Of a stretch of 64,000 nucleotides of DNA, positions 49,668 through 57,985 are shown piece after piece. Source of the DNA: Hermatobates lingyangjiaoensis (taxonomy: Eukaryota > Arthropoda > Insecta > Hemiptera > Hermatobatidae); the NCBI GenBank assembly GCA_026182355.1, contig JAPFBL010000360.1, forward strand, positions 62,001-126,000. The letters are read 5' to 3'. The notes under the pieces are model-generated. The model ran no database searches and was not told the origin of the DNA. It was given only the letters and a program-made list of their open reading frames with translations. Within the stretch, counting starts at the first letter, position 1. Each line of letters begins with the position of its first letter. The position numbers and the translations under genes are program-made.

Positions 49668-52600
49668 TCATAAACGGAAACTGTCCGGCAGGACAGATTA
49701 CACTCAAAATAAACTGTGACAAATAGACAGAAACATAACAAAAACTCAATTTTCAATATTTCGACCGTAATGGCGGTCGAAAAATTTAAAAGTGAGGCAT
49801 TCTTATGTTTCTGTCTATGTGTCACAGTTTATTTTGAGTATATATATACTTTTTCGATCCATATTGAGTATATATATACAATACGATCCAACACGGATAA
49901 ATATAGTTCAATGTACAAAAAGGTTATGACTGCTTTAGTGTTCAAATCATTAAGCTGATGTCCGTAGTTTGACCTTAGGACCGTCAGAGGAGGCCCACAT
50001 ATGGTTATTGGGGGCCCGATCAGATCCCGGTTTAAATCAGATGCGTTAACTTTTGTATTTTTGTCCTTGTATTTTTAATTTATTTCTTTTTTATGTTTAA
50101 ATTCTTTTTTTAATATATTATTTGTGTTTTTTACAGTTTTTAATGTTATCTATTATATTTGACTTATACTTTGTCATTGCCCTTTCTGTTCTCCGACGTT
50201 TATTTGTTTGCCTCGTTCCTTTTTTACACTAGTGCTGATCTCATCGGTCGATTCTTCATTTCTTCATTCGCGCTCAGTCCTTCGAAGTGGGGACACCTCT
50301 CTCACCTCGTCCTCGTCCACTGATAATGAAGTCAGTGGATGGCGAATGAGGGAGTGGTCTGGAAGAGAGGAAGTAGCGCAAAGCGGTTAAGCCCTCACTG
50401 TGATCTATGACAGTGTACAGCGAGGTTACATCCATAGTTACAAGGAGGATTGGATAAGGGGGAGATTCAGGCAGGGATACACTTTTGATTTTATCTAGGA
50501 AAAGATCTTTCTGTAAAGATTCCTTTCACTTCCTAGATAAAATCAAAAGTGTATCCCTGCCTGAATCTCCCCTTTATCCAATCCTCCTTGTAACTATGGA
50601 TGTAACCTCGCTGTACACTGTCATAGATCACAGTGTCACAGTGAGGGCTTAACCGCTTTGCGCTACTTCCTCTCTTCCAGACCACTCCCTCATTCGCCAT
50701 CCACTGACTTCATTATCACCTTAGCCTCCTTCGTCCTCAAACACAATGCTTTCAAGTTCGATGAAGACTTTTACCTGCAAATCAAAGGAACGGCCATGGG
50801 AACTAGAATGGCTCCCTCCTTCGCCAATCTGTTCATGGCTCACCTTGAAAATAGTTTCTTCCAAACCTGCCACCTTCTTCCCTCACTGTATACCCGCTTC
50901 ATCGATGACATCTTCTTTATCTGGACCCATGGCATTTCCGAGTTAGAAGTCTTCATCGACAACTTCAAATCTTTTTGCTCCTCCATCTCCTTTACCCATA
51001 ACATTTCCAGCAGATCCACTACCTTTCTTGATGTTGATATCACCCTCAACAATAGTTCTCTCATTACTTCCGTCCATTCTAAACCCTCTAATCCCCATTT
51101 ATATCTACACTTCAATAGCTGCCACCCTCCCCATATTAAGAAATCCATTCCTCGATCCCTCTCCATACGAATTCACCGGATTTGTAACAGACTACAAGAT
51201 AAACACCTACATATCAATAGCCTAAAAAGTAAATTTGTAGAGCGAGGTTACCCTCTCCCCTTCCTAACAAGAAGACTGGTTCCTGCCACGACCCCACACA
51301 ATCCTACATCAACCTCCTCTTCCTCTCCCTCTGGGTCTCCCTACCTTATAACAACCTACTTCCCAGGTATCCACAGACTGGGCACCATCATTAAAGAACT
51401 TTTCCCGATCATATCCTCTTCCCCAGCACCTCCAAAACCTTTCCTAATCCACCACGCCTATCCTACAGACATCCTCCCAACCTTGGCAATTTTCTTTCGC
51501 ACAGGAAGCTAACCTCCACGAGGGCAAACAGTTTGAACTCTGGAGCGCAACTGTGCGGACGTCGAGGTTGCCTCACATGTCCAATTATAAATTCCCAACC
51601 ACACTTCACAGCTCCCCCCCATAACACCCTCTATCCTGTTGCAACTGACTGCTTGTGTACCTCCAAAAACTGTGTGTACCGTTTGGAGTGTACCAAGTGT
51701 GATTCGTTCTACGTAGGCCAAGCATCGACCAAGCTTAGTCTCCGTATGAACAATCACAGAGCTTCAGTCAATAGCCGCTCCCATCTTCCCATTGCCATAC
51801 ATGAAATAGCCACGGTCTCCCTTTTAATGAGTGCTACAGGTTACAGATTCTGCGACAAATACCCCCTGACTGCAAAGATCTCACACTACGAGCCTCCGAA
51901 GAAGCCCATATTTGGCTATTAAGTGCGCGCAGTGCACCTGGCCTCAATAAAAAGCGATAATGTTTAAAAGTTCCTTGCCTTTTCATATTTTATTACCAAT
52001 ATTTCATTTATTATTATTTGTATTCTCAGTTTTATTTTATTCTATCATAGCTTAGTCAGTACTTTTGTTTATGTATCAATTTCTCTGTTCGTTAATATGT
52101 ATCAATTTCCCTTAATTTTTTCAATTTTTGCTTTTATTTATTTATTGTTCTCATATTCCATTAATTTAATGTAATTATAAATTGATTCCTGTCTACCTTA
52201 TTTTCTGCGAACGGGCGCGCATGCGGCAACACTGTTGGTCTCCAACAGTCTCTGAACCAGTGGGCTTGGTTTCCCTCTCTTATCTCTCCTGAAGACGGTT
52301 CAAACCGAAAATTAGAGTCTGTAAGTGTGTTCTTTTGATTTCTCTATGTTTCTTTGTCTATATTGAACTATATTTGTCCGTTTTGGATCGTATTTCCAAC
52401 GAAAAAAAGTATATATATATATATACAAAATCAATGATAAGAAATATCATCAATGTTTTGTGAAATCTTGATATATATATATAGTTAAATAGCAGAACAC
52501 ATTCTGCATTTACTATCTTCTTCAATAATTGCTCTTTTTATATATATCTTAGCTTACTATTCGCCCAGTTTTTATGCGGCCCCTAAAACTATTACAGTGT

Positions 52601-55600
52601 AGCCGTTGCATTGAAAAAATTACTTAAACTTTATGTACGTTATCAATCAAGATATAACTCAATAGAAGTAAATATTAATAAAGAGTCTTCGATAACATCT
52701 TTTGCGCTCTACAACCATAAAGTCAGGTTCCACAACACGAGTAGGAAATTGTATTTCAACACCAACATTTTTAATAATAAAACTTTCTTTTGAAAGTAAT
52801 TAATACTTACAAATATGAAAAAAATATGGATGATTTATTAATAAATGAAGCAGACTTATTTGTTTTGTAGATGTCTAGACTTTTCAACAATAATTTAGTC
52901 TAAGATCAATGTTTTCTTAATTATAAGAGGTGTTTTATACAACTTGTTTGGACAAATTTCGAGATTTCAATAATGTTATCGAAAAAAAAAATATTGAAGG
53001 CATAATCACTAAGGGTATTTATTACTATTAAATTTGAATGATCATTCAAATGAGGATTATTTTCCAATTGCTTATCCAGGCGCACAAGGAAAAGAATCCC
53101 TAAAAACATATTAATATTTTAATTAATAAAGAAAACAATCCTTAAAAACATATTAAGTTTTAAAACTTGATATTAAATATTATTCAAAATAGTAAAACGT
53201 AAAAAATAAAGAGAAAGTTAGAACTGAGTACCTCAGCATCATGGTAGTTAGTTTTCCTCTTAGTAACTTCACTGTGAATATTGTGAGCTTTTTCTGCCAA
53301 AAATTTGTGCATGTCAAGAGAGCGAGACAGACTTTCCAGTTCATACATTTCAAACGTTTTATTGAAACTCTGAAAAGAAAAATTGTAATGCATTAATAAA
53401 AAAAAAATCAAACTAGGATATTTCAAATCGTGTTGTTTATGAGACAGTCATCCAAAAGCGCTAACTAGTGGGAGCCAACCACCCACAAGTGAACCTAAGG
53501 ACCCGAAGAAGACTGTCCCGAAGAAGGAGAAAGGAATTCACTTTATGTCCGAAACGTAGGGAGCCTGAATGCACATTATCAATTATAGTTTGTGCAAATT
53601 CTGAAAAGAAGAGAAGAAACACCGTCGCACCTGCTGGTTGACTGCCAGGCTACTTTGCTGCACAGAGTTAGGTGCTTCGTGACACCCAACAAATCCATAG
53701 TTGGACTTTTATCGCTGGACTCAGCAAAGTGCTGAGCTTCTTGGAGGCATTGAAGCTAACTGCTGGGGTACTTTAGCGCAAAAGGGGGAAGTACAATAGT
53801 GTTTTTTTTAAGACTCAGTGCTATAGTCACCCTCAAATGATATGAGGTTGGAAGAAGTTTCACAAAATATAACTTCATAATATTAAGTAAATACAAAAAT
53901 TATGAGGTGGAAGAAGTTTCACAAAATATAATTTCATAATATTAAGTAAATACTAAAATTATGAGGTTAAGTTTATACGTACCACGTTAGGTTCGGTATG
54001 CCTAGACACTTTAAACTCCACTTCTCCGCCCCTTTTGGTTATGTACTTCACCAGGTCAATGGCATCTTCCCAAGTTTTGTCAGATATCTCTCTGTATAAT
54101 TTAACAAAACCAGCTCGATTCTTTTCGTGGTTGGCAAAATTAATCGACTAAAAAAAAATAATAAAATTAATTTCTTAATTTTTATATTAAATGTATTTAT
54201 TTTCCAGGGATTAGGAATAAATATGTGAACCCTTTCCTGGGTCGGTGCTCTTGGCTTTTTAATTTTAAAATTTGGCCCAGGTAGTAGCAACGACCTACCA
54301 ACCCAGTTGGTGAAAAGTAAAACTTGGTGACTCTACTTCGTCTATATAAAAGGAGAAATCATTTTTGTCTCGACGATGGCTCTAGGAAAGAGTTGAAACA
54401 GTTGTTAAGATATCTACAGTAAAATCATAAGTTTTGTGAACAGTTAGTGGCTTTACTGTTATATACAAATATTATATAATATAAAAACATTATGTACCAA
54501 GAAAACTTCCTGGTATTATATTATTTCTGCTAACATTATGGATGGTAGACGAGGCACTCTTCAATTGCCTTCCCTGAATGCTGGTGCCTGAATTCTAATG
54601 AAATAACACATAAAATTAAAACGAAAACTTAATATAAAGTTTTTTGTCAGTTATTAAGAAATTTCCTTACAATGAAAAATTAAAACTTCAACAATCAAAG
54701 TAAAATACATACCATTAAGAGATGCTGAAAGCTGTGATCGACATGAAGAAGTAAATACCGAGACAAATCTTGCATAACACTACCAGCAGCAGAGAACTTA
54801 GCATCGCAATTCTCCAAACCATCAGCTTAAAAGTAATAAGAAAACTTCTGTTAATACAAAGTAATAAGAAAACACAGTTTTATAACTTCCTTTCAGCAAC
54901 CCTAGGTAAATTGATTTAAAATAAAATGTTTTATAAAAAATCTGAGAAAGTTTAAAATAGATTCAAAGTTTGATACCTCCAACATCATCATAAATCATAG
55001 TAATAATTTTAATCAAATTACAATTGTTTAAAATACATTGAAAAGTTATGAAAATTTACAAGGGTCAACGAATAAGGTTTCAGTTCCTTAAACAACTTAT
55101 AATTAGGTATATATTTTAATATTCTCAGGCGATTACCTTCAATAATTTATATAAATTTAAACTATGAGGACTGTGGACAGCCTGAGGAAGGCCACAAAGA
55201 TGATTGAAATATATTGTTGTGGAGGAACTAAATCATTATTTGTAAGCCTTATATTAGGAAGTTCTTTTAATTAATCAGTGCAGTAAAAAAATCCAGCTAA
55301 TTTAATGATATTGATTTGAAAATAGAAATATAATTTGAAAAATGGAAAAGGGACCCTACAAGGTCCTTCTTTAGCTAGTTATCTGCATATTACAAATCAG
55401 CATTGTAAAATATCTACAACTAACTTAATCAACTGAACCTCCTAGGATTGTATTTGTTTCGTTCCTAACAGTGGAGTACACACTGAATATCCTACCTATT
55501 GTATAATCCCAGCTTGACTATTTCTGTTGGCGGATGCTGCGAAAAGAAGCTTCTGATTTGTTTTTCCATTTTTATACTATATGCTTGCTATTTAAATGAC

Positions 55601-57498
55601 CGATTTCTTAGAAATTTTCATTTCATTTTTCATTTTCCTTAGGTTGTATACTTTAAAACATGTTTCACTGTGTAAATAACTAGTCAAAAGACATTTTAGT
55701 ACAGTGAGATAACCTGTCAATTACAACCACCAAGAATATATTGGCCCAGCTGAATTATTTTTTTTTAATTCTTACTTCTATCATTATAATATAAAGTACA
55801 TCATGTACATGGGGTATATTGTTGCTAATTTATCATGAATATGTACCAACACATTTGGACAGGAAATGACCTCAGTCTTAAACTGTTTTCTCTAAGTCTT
55901 AGTGTGTTATCACTATTTAGAACAAATCGCAGAGCTAGTAGTCTAAAAATACATAAAATCTCTAAAGGCCAATTATTGATTGTTCACAAAGAAATTTCCT
56001 TGGGAATGCATTTCAGAAGGTTAAACTAGGTTTAACTTACAATATTACTCGACATGCTGATATAGTTTAGCTATAAGAAGTATGACAGACACCAGAGTGA
56101 ATGCTCTTAAAAGATGATATCCAGCAATCCAGTGGTAAATTGTGATAAATTGTGGAGCTCCAGAACTTTCGTAACCATTATGTTAATGGTAAACATGAAT
56201 TTGCAATAAACAAAAGTACTTAAAAAACAATAAACAGGTAAATACCTTTAACTTGGAAAATAAACAACTGCATTATAAAATCAAATTTTCAATGATTTAT
56301 GATCTATATATAGTAGTATGAGTATTAGTGCCAGAAAAAGTCAACTGCGTATGTCCCTATTTTGAACTTCACTTATTTTTCTCAATTCATTAATGCGATA
56401 AAGTTATCATGAATTTATTGAGTATCATATCTCACTAGTATAATCTCATTACGATTCAACTTTCAATATAAATTTCTCTTTTTGATTAAATATAATCCGT
56501 AATATGTGTTAGTCATAGTTCACTTTGTAAATTTAAACAGGAGTAGCGACTCTGAAACCCATATATTTATATATATTTGGAAGTTGTGAAAATGATCCGG
56601 AACGACGAGTTCGGAACCGAAATAAAAGGAGAAACATACAATTACTTTTTCCAATTTACGTTTTAAACTGTCTCCAAATGAAGATATTTATGTATATATA
56701 TATACATACTGGAGAAACTTGCACCTATCACAGCTATTCACCTATCGTGGGATTTTAATTCCACGTTACAGGTGGAAATATGTTGATCTCGTTTTAGAAT
56801 TATATATTGAGATTTACAGATAATAGATTACTAAAAGTTACACAAAACATAACTAATACGATTAACATTTCGTCATCAAGAGATCAGAAGAACCAGAGCT
56901 ATTTTCAGACTGACATAGTAGACTGAAAACATATCTTTTGCATCATCTCTTGAAGAAGCATTCTGCTATGTGAAATATTAAGAATAAGTGGTTTTTTATC
57001 ATCTGAATAATATTTATTCCTATTGAGTTAGCCGAATATAAAAATGACATTCACATGTATTCACGAAAACAAATGAAACCTACATTCATACTAATGAAGA
57101 AACGTAACGGTAAAACAGAAATAAATAATAGAGATCATAGCTAGTTTGAACAAGTTTATTAGCTCATATTTTGTTCAATAGTAAGGGCTTGGGATATCAA
57201 TTCAAATAATATTTTTGATTTCCCTTATCATGCAACTCTTTATATCCTGAAATTATACGGTTGATACAGTAAAACTTGGACTAGTAATATTTGAAAATAA
57301 AGATAGAACATAACTTTAAAGCTACACTGGGTTAAGCTTAAATTGTAATTTTCATACGTACACATTTACTAAATGAAAATTTTGATACAATATATTACCT
57401 ATTCCTGAAGCACTGCATGTCTGTGTCGCACTACTATAACAGAACTCAGCTCTAACGTAAGCTGTTAAACAAGCAAAAATAAGCAGTAAAGTTTTCAT
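46430..57498 (-). CDS. Fer2LCH: Secreted ferritin subunit, light-chain type (5 exons)
   Basis: Minus-strand exons 57498-57399, 54825-54713, 54147-53983, 53369-53232 and 46591-46430 join in phase to 225 residues. Residues 1-17 form a signal peptide, so the product enters the secretory pathway, as in arthropod ferritins. Cys20, Cys28 and Cys40 could bond to a partner chain, and N129 is in an NKT sequon. The fold is recognised by the helix B segment ending KRGG (about 109-112), LDMHKFLA in helix C and the AVFLFDEYL C-terminus. Ferroxidase ligands of human H chain (E27, Y34, E62, H65, E107, Q141) align by eye with Q, L, T, D, D and D, so it should not oxidise iron and behaves as a light chain. 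The last intron (6.6 kb) is full of Penelope-like elements. No CAGUGN iron-responsive element was found before the ATG. Confidence 0.88.
46685..46724. repeat. (TA)n microsatellite
   Basis: A TA run of about 35 bases in the last intron of the ferritin gene. A plus-strand Penelope-like terminus starts directly after it. Confidence 0.95.
46725..47244 (+). mobile_element. Severely 5'-truncated Penelope-like copy
   Basis: It begins in the last endonuclease codons (IWLLGARSDPGLNQ) right after a TA run, continues through a T-rich 3' UTR and a GC-richer terminus, and includes the intact core at 47132-47155. It ends at another TA run (47222-47244). The same C-terminal codons and 3' UTR recur at 49996-50320. 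Confidence 0.8.
47132..47155 (+). ncRNA. Hammerhead-ribozyme-like core
   Basis: CTGATGA, C, GAAC, AACA, GTTC, GAAA with a perfect four-base helix II. TATT follows, giving UA as a tiny palindromic helix III and AUU as the cleavage-type triplet. Confidence 0.65.
47247..47432. repeat. Inverted Penelope termini with ribozyme core
   Basis: The left arm (47247-47300) and right arm (47321-47380) are near-perfect complements, from CAAACCACAATAAGAAAT to its reverse. An intact core lies on the minus strand at 47288-47315. The partner core in the right arm has lost CTGANGA. The CACGTGTTTATGTGAAATC tail runs into a TA repeat (47415-47432). It is the same family as at 11.8 and 60.9 kb. Confidence 0.85.
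47288..47315 (-). ncRNA. Hammerhead-ribozyme-like core
   Basis: The minus strand reads CTGATGA, A, GACCG, a six-base loop, CGGTT, GAAA, then GATC, CUU and AGTC, which pairs with GACT before the core. It is the best-formed copy of this family together with 60909. Confidence 0.65.
47440..47690 (+). mobile_element. Penelope-like 3' terminus followed by (TA)n
   Basis: A GC-rich terminus (GGGCGCGCGTGGCGGCAC) leads to a core at 47554-47574, a tail with GTATGTGTGTCTCTTTC and a 50-base TA run at 47635-47690. It is similar to 52200-52424 and, inverted, to 13500-13690. The ORF part is missing. Confidence 0.75.
47554..47574 (+). ncRNA. Hammerhead-ribozyme-like core
   Basis: CTGACGA, C, GGA, TCA, TCC, GAAA. 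Helix II has three pairs. AT follows as a palindromic helix III, but the next triplet is UUG, which does not fit the NUH cleavage rule. Confidence 0.5.
47693..48462 (-). pseudogene. Penelope-like element copy 6, frameshifted
   Basis: The minus strand starts at a TA run (48466-48484) and shows the CGCQRCLTC patch. In shifted frames it then has a GIY-YIG block (DCVYLFKCTQCDAFYV, LNLRMNNHR, ASEEAQIWLL) ending near 48031. The 3' UTR and a decayed core (47781-47807, GAAA changed to AAAA) follow. The tail ends at the large TA run at 47690. Confidence 0.75.
48540..49665 (+). pseudogene. Penelope-like element copy 7, heavily decayed
   Basis: Pieces of the linker (KFQERDYPPSLLERRLIPAN), a diverged Cys patch, a broken GIY-YIG region near 49060-49240 and the LGARSAPGLNLKR C-terminus (49313-49352) occur in order on the plus strand with frameshifts and stops. 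The T-rich 3' UTR runs directly into a 60-base TA repeat (49603-49665). No ribozyme core is recognisable before it. Confidence 0.7.
49667..49850. repeat. Inverted Penelope tails around a core remnant
   Basis: The minus-strand tail at 49702-49739 and its complement at 49802-49839 flank a GACC...GGTC stem with GAAA on the minus strand. The CTGANGA part has been replaced. The left arm matches the tail of copy 6 (47700-47780), so this is a separate insertion of the same family. Confidence 0.75.
49996..50320 (+). mobile_element. 5'-truncated Penelope-like copy cut before its ribozyme
   Basis: It starts in the same endonuclease C-terminal codons as 46725 (IWLLGARSDPGLNQ) and shares its 3' UTR up to CTCACCTCGTCCTC. 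It stops just where the core would follow and switches abruptly into the inverted RT fragment at 50321. Confidence 0.75.
50321..50718. repeat. Large inverted repeat of a PLE reverse transcriptase segment
   Basis: The left arm 50321-50500 is the reverse complement of 50531-50718 with a 30-base loop. The right arm is the start of PLE copy 5. It carries a tandem duplication TCACAGTG (50628-50643) that the left arm lacks, which accounts for the 8-base difference in arm length. Other mismatches are few. Confidence 0.92.
50531..51960 (+). pseudogene. Penelope-like element copy 5 with RT and GIY-YIG, frameshifted
   Basis: The most complete copy. RT motif A appears as VTMDVTSLYT near 50596-50618, then a frameshift from the 8-base duplication. 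An open frame at 50658-51512 then has AMGTRMAPSFANLFM (motif B), RFIDDIFF (motif C, both Asp present) and FLDVDITL. The QYLHFNSCHP-type linker and ERGYP follow. A second shift near 51512 leads to the CGRRGCLTC patch and GIY-YIG block (NCVYRLECTKCDSFYVG, SLRMNNHR) to 51922. A third shift lies before the last EEAHIWLL codons. The N-terminal RT region is absent. It lies in the last ferritin intron, opposite in sense to the gene. Confidence 0.88.
51961..52424 (+). repeat. 3' terminus of PLE copy 5, ending in (TA)n
   Basis: A T-rich 3' UTR, a GC-rich terminus (GGGCGCGCATGCGGCAAC), an intact core at 52289-52310, a tail with GTGTGTTCTTTTGATTTC, and a short TA run at 52411-52424. Confidence 0.8.
52289..52310 (+). 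ncRNA. Hammerhead-ribozyme-like core
   Basis: CTGAAGA, C, GGTT, CA, AACC, GAAA. AT is a palindromic helix III and UUA the cleavage-type triplet. GAG then pairs with CTC just before the core. All helices can be drawn. Confidence 0.65.
52430..53231. other. Rest of ferritin intron 4
   Basis: AT-rich sequence with a second short TA run at 52472-52484 but no coding feature. A small inverted word pair near 52437-52460 (TGATAAGAAATATCATCA) sits between the TA runs. Confidence 0.5.
53232..53369 (-). CDS. Fer2LCH: Ferritin exon 4 (helix C)
   Basis: The acceptor is CTTTTCAG and the donor GTACTC. It has 46 codons with FNKTFEMYELESLSRSL and DMHKFLAEKAHNIH, matching helix C of the family. Confidence 0.9.
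53460..53810. repeat. GC-richer repeat fragment in ferritin intron 3
   Basis: A GC-richer patch unlike the intron around it. It holds a possible hammerhead-like core at 53518-53554: CCGAAGA, A, a long stem with GGA/TCC and AAAG/CTTT, GAAA, then CGTAGGGAG. It is probably another decayed Penelope-type terminus, but no coding part supports this. Confidence 0.4.
53841..53967. repeat. 60-bp tandem duplication in ferritin intron 3
   Basis: Two units starting TGAGG at 53843 and 53903 are about 95% identical, with the start of a third at 53963. It lies close to exon 3 (53983). Confidence 0.9.
53983..54147 (-). CDS. Fer2LCH: Ferritin exon 3 (helix B)
   Basis: The acceptor is TTTTTAG and the donor GTACGT. 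It encodes 55 whole codons with SINFANHEKNRAGFVKLYRE and the KYITKRGG motif of ferritin helix B. Confidence 0.9.
54713..54825 (-). CDS. Fer2LCH: Ferritin exon 2 (helix A)
   Basis: The acceptor is TTTTAAG and the donor GTATGT. It encodes DGLENCDAKFSAAGS and then the amphipathic LSRYLLLHVDHSFQHLLM of helix A. Confidence 0.88.
54826..57398. other. Ferritin intron 1
   Basis: A 2.6-kb AT-rich intron. A decayed hammerhead-like word lies at 55182-55209 (CTGAGGA, A, GGCC..., GATT, GAAA) with a poorly paired stem. Nothing else was identified. Confidence 0.45.
57399..57498 (-). CDS. Fer2LCH: Ferritin exon 1 (signal peptide)
   Basis: It encodes MKTLLLIFACLTAYVRA as a signal peptide, followed by EFCYSSATQTCSASGI, with a GTAATA donor one base into the next codon. 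Confidence 0.88.
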
Positions 57499-57903
57499 CT
57501 TCTACAACAGTTAAAGAATAAATGGAAAAAATGTAAACTTAAGACGTTTGGTAGTTACTTGTGCTCAGCACTTACTACTTTCAAATGAATCTAATAAGCA
57601 ATACTCAATTCTTGACTGATAAAACACATACACTCCAAACAGAGTGATATCAAATTTTAATTTGATTGGTCCTCAGGGCTGGACCACACTTGCGCAGTGC
57701 CAAACTGCGTAATACCTCTACATGCGCCTGCCTAAAGTTGTTGATTATGATATTACTGGGGGTATAACTCTGATTTCTTTGTTATCTTTCAAAGGAAGTG
57801 GGTAACAATCCATTAGTTTCAGTGCTAGTTGACAGACTGCTTCGAATTGCTTTAGTTGATAATTCATTTCACTGCGTTTGATTTCTTTTTAAAATTTTTC
57901 ACA
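57499..57903. promoter_or_regulatory. Divergent promoter between two secreted-protein genes
   Basis: Only 405 bases separate the two start codons. Arthropod-type initiator words TCAGTC (minus strand, 57614-57619) and TCAGTG (plus strand, 57819-57824) lie about 200 bases apart. Between them are an ATTGG (inverted CCAAT) at 57665-57669 and a GC-richer patch with TTGCGCAGTGCC and CATGCGCCTGCC. No TATA box or CAGUGN iron-responsive hairpin could be drawn. Insect ferritin heavy and light genes share such an arrangement. Start sites are inferred. Confidence 0.5.
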
Positions 57904-57985
57904 ATGAAGTTAACTTCTATTATTTTGCCACTTACGTTATTGTTTCTTGCATTTTCATCGACTGTTGCTGTTGAGAAATTATATT
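57904..57985 (+). CDS. First exon of a secreted protein, possible ferritin heavy-chain partner
   Basis: ATG opens 27 codons: a signal peptide (MKLTSIILPLTLLFLAFSST, then VAVEKLY) and one base of the next codon at a GTAAGT donor. That base is T, so Cys is possible. The length, the signal peptide and the position head-to-head with a secreted light-chain ferritin fit the first exon of the heavy-chain homologue. The remaining exons were not found before 64000 and probably lie beyond the window, so the ferritin assignment is inference. Confidence 0.55.

Noticed and set aside
57690..57830. Iron-responsive element at the CAGTG words
   Set aside because: Flanking five-base arms do not pair.
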